Assembly: GCF_000003605.2 (NCBI RefSeq)
Contig: NW_003108090.1
Coordinates: forward strand, 305,120-341,541
Direction: 5' to 3'
Length of the DNA: 36,422 bases
Origin: Saccoglossus kowalevskii
Lineage: Eukaryota > Hemichordata > Enteropneusta > Harrimaniidae
The position numbers and the translations under genes are program-made. Position 1 is the first letter of the stretch. Every line of letters starts with the position of its first letter. The notes beneath the pieces were generated by a model. It did no database searches. It worked only from the letters and a program-made list of their open reading frames with translations, and was not told the origin of the DNA. Shown here one piece after another: positions 34,801-36,422 of this stretch.

Positions 34801-36136
34801 CATTTAATAAGAACATCATTAATTGTGACAGGAACTCATATTCTCATTGAATCCAAATAATATCGCAAAAAAAACAATTTTTTTTTCCTTGGAGTTCGGG
34901 CTGTTGATACAGTCACTATTTTATTTTCATAATACTTGGTGATATTATTATAATCTCATCATATTGTGTTGGTTTATATACAATTATCATGGTATGGACA
35001 TTTGTACATAATAGGGTAATTGCATAAACATAATGAAAGTATTGTTTTGTTTTGTTTTAGAAATCTGAAAAAAGTCAAAAGAAGTCTAGTAACAGGGCAT
35101 CTCCATCTGCTAGTGGTAGTAGTAGTAGAAGTGGTACACCAACCACGTTATTAGATGCAGCAGTGACATCATCAACTTTAACTGCAGTAGCTAGTAAATT
35201 GCAGCACAGTAAGTATAGTTATTCGGGGGGGGGGGGAGGGGTGGCTACATCATAAAACATTCTATGTTGCCAGAATGTGCTCTACTTTACCAAGTAGTTC
35301 TATGGGCTCTGTACTAGCTGCTGTGGAACACTGGTTGAAGAGCCAGCAAAAACAGCTGAAGTTGAGAAATTTAGCACAAACTCAACTTTGCAGTAATCCT
35401 GTGCAACCAAATTTATATATGTTACACATGTAGGAGTAATCTTGTTACACTGCTTCAACAAGACACTGTTTTCTAGAGTCTCAACAACTATCCCAAAGTA
35501 CAATTTGTATCAGAAACCATGGCTTCTATTAAAATCATACAATGCAACAGAGGGGTTAACAGCTTCAATTAGAGTATCTACACATGGTGAATGTTCGATT
35601 CACAATTTTTCAAAATGAATGGGTTTGGCATCTATTAGGGATGCTGTTTGAAATAAAAGATTTTACGCACAGTAGTTTTTTGTAAGTTTTTGATAATTTT
35701 TCACTGGTTGTGATTTTCAGTTGGTGAAAATGACTTGATGTTTGCTCTGAAGAATATCATCATTGCAAGATGTGACTTTGATATAATTAACTTAAACTCA
35801 AACTCCTTGAAATTGGATCAATTTTAATAAAATATAGCAGTATTTCCCGTCAATTCGAGAGTCGATATGATCAGGTCAGGGTGTGACTGGATTCCATTCT
35901 CAGTGTCAACTTGTTACAAATTCAAATCTGTCGCAAGTGAAAAGCCAATGGGATAGCAATCATACTGGGATCAGTGTAAGATACAGTGATCACATATAAT
36001 GCAAGTTTGGGGGTACTTTCAAACACATATTCAACTTAACTATTTCAGATAAACGTAAAGGAATAGATGATGGACCGCCATCCAAGAGAGCAAAAGGCAG
36101 TCCTGCTCCAGCATCTGGAACTAGAACACCGGTTGG
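25863..36136 (+). CDS. GTF2F1: TFIIF alpha subunit (RAP74), first 12 coding exons; 3' part outside the window
   Basis: This gene encodes the large subunit of general transcription factor IIF, which binds RNA polymerase II with RAP30 (GTF2F2) in the nuclear pre-initiation complex. Coding exons: 25863-25880, 27059-27126, 28353-28425, 28871-29067, 29614-29784, 30409-30523, 31409-31484, 33497-33653, 34214-34371, 34514-34602, 35061-35208, 36049-36136. They join in frame into 452 codons with GT-AG borders throughout. Residues about 20-185 form the RAP30-binding N-terminal domain, with family motifs VRVPKN, GAGSEF (76-81), HQPW, SSYYIF, PDGAFEAFP and WYNFTP. Residues 190-345 are a charged acidic and Lys-rich linker, then a Ser-rich stretch with SALF. 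The C-terminal winged helix must lie beyond the window (human RAP74 has 517 residues). Introns 3, 4, 5, 9 and 10 hold only AT-rich sequence; the others contain repeats listed separately. Confidence 0.95.
26701..27000 (+). repeat. Degenerate TCTTTGGAAAAG-type repeats in intron 1
   Basis: Two patches (about 26708-26800 and 26940-26997) repeat variants of GGAAAAGTCTTGGAAA and AAAGTCTTTGA with varying spacing. They are low-complexity tandem decay with no coding content. Confidence 0.6.
27059..27126 (+). CDS. GTF2F1: GTF2F1 coding exon 2
   Basis: It follows a TTTTTTTTCAG acceptor and encodes a Gly/Ala/Ser-rich lead-in then NEYNEFSVRVPK, matching the start of the RAP74 domain. The donor is CCTAA|GTAAGT. 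The last 22 bases of the exon and the donor are the first unit of a 31-bp tandem repeat. Confidence 0.92.
27105..27819 (+). repeat. 31-bp minisatellite built from the exon 2 / intron 2 junction
   Basis: Unit 1 (27105-27135) contains the last 22 bases of exon 2 and the first 9 of intron 2. Units follow every 31 bp to 27383, a tenth is cut by an insertion at 27405-27732, and two diverged units lie at 27758-27819. Each unit holds TAGAGTACC(C/T)AAGTAAGT, that is an exon end plus a 5' splice donor. GTAAGT is intact in units 1-8 and in the tenth; unit 9 has GTAAGG and unit 11 GTGAGT. C and T alternate at one unit position, hinting at growth as dimers. Confidence 0.95.
27405..27732. mobile_element. 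Small non-autonomous element inserted in the minisatellite
   Basis: About 328 bp of markedly higher GC interrupts a repeat unit. TCCA flanks both sides (27401-27404 and 27733-27736). The ends are imperfect inverted repeats (GGAGTGCGTTCGCGTCG against the complement of CGAGGCAAACGTCCTCC). The superfamily is unknown, and the target duplication may be 2-4 bp because the flank is ambiguous. Confidence 0.65.
27891..28066. mobile_element. TA-flanked MITE, family M1, copy 1 (intron 2)
   Basis: A 176-bp element starting CTGTAAAATA and ending TATTTTACAG, with inverted ends of about 40 bp (TTCCCTGGAATTAATTTTCA against TGAAAATTAATTCCAGG-type complement). TA occurs on both sides. Related to the 180-bp copy in intron 6. 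Confidence 0.85.
28353..28425 (+). CDS. GTF2F1: GTF2F1 coding exon 3
   Basis: Encodes NTGKKYSIM through ISKWPQ, aligning with the human NTTKKYNIM...WNQ region. The split Lys codon with exon 2 joins correctly. Confidence 0.95.
28871..29067 (+). CDS. GTF2F1: GTF2F1 coding exon 4
   Basis: Encodes the core of the RAP74 N-terminal domain, including GAGSEFGRERREEARKKKYG and HQPWILKQSGKNGK. Donor GTGAGT. Confidence 0.97.
29614..29784 (+). CDS. GTF2F1: GTF2F1 coding exon 5
   Basis: The most conserved exon: GGITDNSSYYIFMQGPDGAF, WYNFTP and TLNAEEAEEEYG. It sits between a TATCAG acceptor and a GTAAAT donor. Confidence 0.98.
30409..30523 (+). CDS. GTF2F1: GTF2F1 coding exon 6
   Basis: Encodes RDKVMNYFSIMVKKRLKEED, the end of the RAP30-binding domain, then the start of the acidic linker. 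Acceptor TTTTGCAG, donor GTAAGT. Confidence 0.96.
30561..30740. mobile_element. TA-flanked MITE, family M1, copy 2 (intron 6)
   Basis: A 180-bp relative of 27891-28066, sharing CTGTAAAATA, the internal GAAAAGATTTTTTGGGTGTT and the right end ...ATACAG, flanked by TA on both sides. Confidence 0.85.
31132..31272. repeat. MITE-like repeat, family M2, copy 2 (intron 6)
   Basis: The left end TACTGTATTTGTTCTATTAA and the right end TTCTAATAAAGCAAATACGG are approximate reverse complements. The centre shares AAGTCATATTTTAATGAC and GCAATAAATG with the copy at about 1977-2132. Confidence 0.65.
31409..31484 (+). CDS. GTF2F1: GTF2F1 coding exon 7
   Basis: An acidic segment, EGDEYQGFMSEEDEDSDDED. Two overlapping donors are possible; ending after GTAG keeps frame with exon 8. 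Confidence 0.88.
31771..32407. repeat. 62-bp direct repeats bracketing a 513-bp segment (intron 7)
   Basis: 31771-31832 and 32346-32407 match at 60 of 62 positions (starting GATAATTCCTTTTGCATTCC, ending GCAGCT). The segment between contains its own internal duplication. This could be a tandem duplication of about 575 bp or an insertion bounded by long direct repeats. Confidence 0.8.
31990..32265. repeat. Internal 59-bp perfect direct repeat
   Basis: 31990-32048 and 32207-32265 are identical over 59 bases (starting TATAGTTTCCTCCTCGACAC, ending GACAACACATACAC), 217 bp apart. On the minus strand each copy is open in two frames (for example GNEKQLRRVEEETI), but the surrounding frames show no recognised domain. 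Confidence 0.85.
32409..32573. repeat. MITE-like repeat, family M2, copy 3 (intron 7)
   Basis: The left end TTTTTTGCTCTGTTAGTATC and the right end CTTCTAATAGAGCAAATATG are approximate reverse complements. It directly abuts the second 62-bp direct repeat. Confidence 0.6.
32574..33496. other. Rest of intron 7
   Basis: AT-rich, with no exon-like frame. A short CpG-richer patch (about 32840-32930) contains CCAATCAGCG, but nothing links it to a gene. Confidence 0.5.
33497..33653 (+). CDS. GTF2F1: GTF2F1 coding exon 8
   Basis: A Lys-rich tract followed by ESDDEEEPLEESDEGDFDGR and EFDYLSEAS, matching the human GDFEGQEVDYMSD region. Confidence 0.95.
33735..34213 (+). repeat. Tandem copies of the intron 8 acceptor and exon 9 start
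   Basis: Units begin at 33735 (degenerate), 33865, 33964, 34061 and 34166; the four best are about 97-105 bp apart. Each has GCCCTC(T/C)A, then TTTACTTTTGTTTTT, an AG acceptor, and an exon-like start close to GAACTAGAAACCACCAAGGA. The last unit is the real exon 9. In units 2 and 3 the pseudo-exon frame stops at TAG (34044-34046 and 34149-34151). Units 0 and 1 run without a stop into the next unit's intron part and end at TAG there, with no good donor. Confidence 0.9.
34214..34371 (+). CDS. GTF2F1: GTF2F1 coding exon 9
   Basis: Acidic linker: EGELETTKDDLKGLDQELSG, then a long Glu/Asp/Asn stretch. Its acceptor and first 40 or so bases have been copied tandemly upstream in intron 8. Only this copy reads through to a donor without a stop. 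Confidence 0.92.
34514..34602 (+). CDS. GTF2F1: GTF2F1 coding exon 10
   Basis: Ser/Asp-rich segment ending ELKSALFIQ, corresponding to the human SEASSALFM motif. Confidence 0.94.
35061..35208 (+). CDS. GTF2F1: GTF2F1 coding exon 11
   Basis: Ser/Thr-rich segment with SRSGTPTT and ASKLQH, matching the human SRPGTPS and ASKLEQ motifs. A run of 12 G (35225-35236) begins 17 bases after the exon end. Confidence 0.93.
35522..35674. repeat. MITE relative of the 4899-5447 element (intron 11)
   Basis: Shares TACAATGCAAC, AGAGTATCTACACAT, GATTCACAATT, AATGAATGGG and a right end AGATTTTAC...AGTA with the right third of the element at 4899-5447. It is diverged and probably 5'-truncated. Confidence 0.65.
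36049..36136 (+). CDS. GTF2F1: GTF2F1 coding exon 12
   Basis: Encodes KRKGIDDGPPSKRAKGSPAP and ASGTRTPV, a basic linker before the missing winged-helix exons. Donor GTATGT; the last codon is split after GG. Confidence 0.88.
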
Positions 36137-36263
36137 GTATGTTGCTAGATATGTTGAAAACTGAATTGAAACCATATCTGATCTATTCACTTATTATCCC
36201 AGTGCATACCTTGGTATTTTTCTACAGTTATATTTGCATTACACAGAAGAACAAGTGTTAAAT

Positions 36264-36422
36264 TCTTGTAGCAAGTGTTCTACCGAGTCTTGTAGCAAGT
36301 GTTCTACCGAGTCTTGTAGCGAATGTACTACGGAGTCTTGTAGCAAGTGTTCTACCGAGTCTTGTAGCAAGTGTTCTACCGAGTCTTGTAGCACGTGTTC
36401 TACCGAGTCTTGTAGCGAGTGG
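36264..36422. repeat. 24-bp minisatellite running off the window
   Basis: About 6.6 units of TCTTGTAGCAAGTGTTCTAC plus CGAG, with a few substitutions, continue past the right edge. In one plus-strand frame the unit reads SCSKCSTE without stops, but four of the six frames are open, so openness alone is not evidence of coding. It lies just after exon 12 in GTF2F1 intron 12. Confidence 0.93.

Overview
The window is animal nuclear DNA: AT-rich, intron-bearing, full of small transposon remnants, with canonical metazoan replication-dependent histone genes and one multi-exon housekeeping gene. The histone proteins and the transcription-factor gene fit an invertebrate, probably marine (a non-vertebrate deuterostome or a similar phylum). 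The species cannot be fixed from the sequence alone.

Layout. 1-11,760: no supported gene; a possible NRF1-type promoter motif at the left edge and several MITE-like elements. 11,763-18,030: a histone cluster with H3 (-), H4 (+), and divergently transcribed H2A (-) and H2B (+). All genes are intronless and each has a 3' histone stem-loop and a purine-rich downstream element in place of a poly(A) signal. A 180-base N gap lies between H2A and H2B and is flanked on both sides by the same 362 bases, which looks like an unmerged contig overlap. 18,370-25,210: spacer, a LINE remnant, a hAT-type MITE, and an eroded second copy of the histone module. That copy keeps an intact H4, has lost H2B, and retains only the first 7 codons and promoter of H2A; a long-inverted-repeat element lies next to the break. 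No H1 gene is seen.

25,863-36,136 (+): the first 12 coding exons (452 codons) of the TFIIF alpha subunit (RAP74, GTF2F1). The gene runs off the right edge before its C-terminal winged-helix domain. All 12 exons join in frame at GT-AG sites.

The most unusual structure is inside GTF2F1. A 31-bp minisatellite has grown out of the exon 2 / intron 2 junction, so each of about 12 units carries a copy of the exon end plus a 5' splice donor. At exon 9, the intron 8 acceptor and exon start have been tandemly copied about four times upstream, leaving decoy acceptors whose pseudo-exons hit stop codons. The gene therefore carries a donor array and an acceptor array. Two unexplained items in the histone region are a TATA-containing non-coding cassette present three times upstream of the H4 genes, and H4-specific stem-loops with a UCUC loop where the other histone genes have UUUC.
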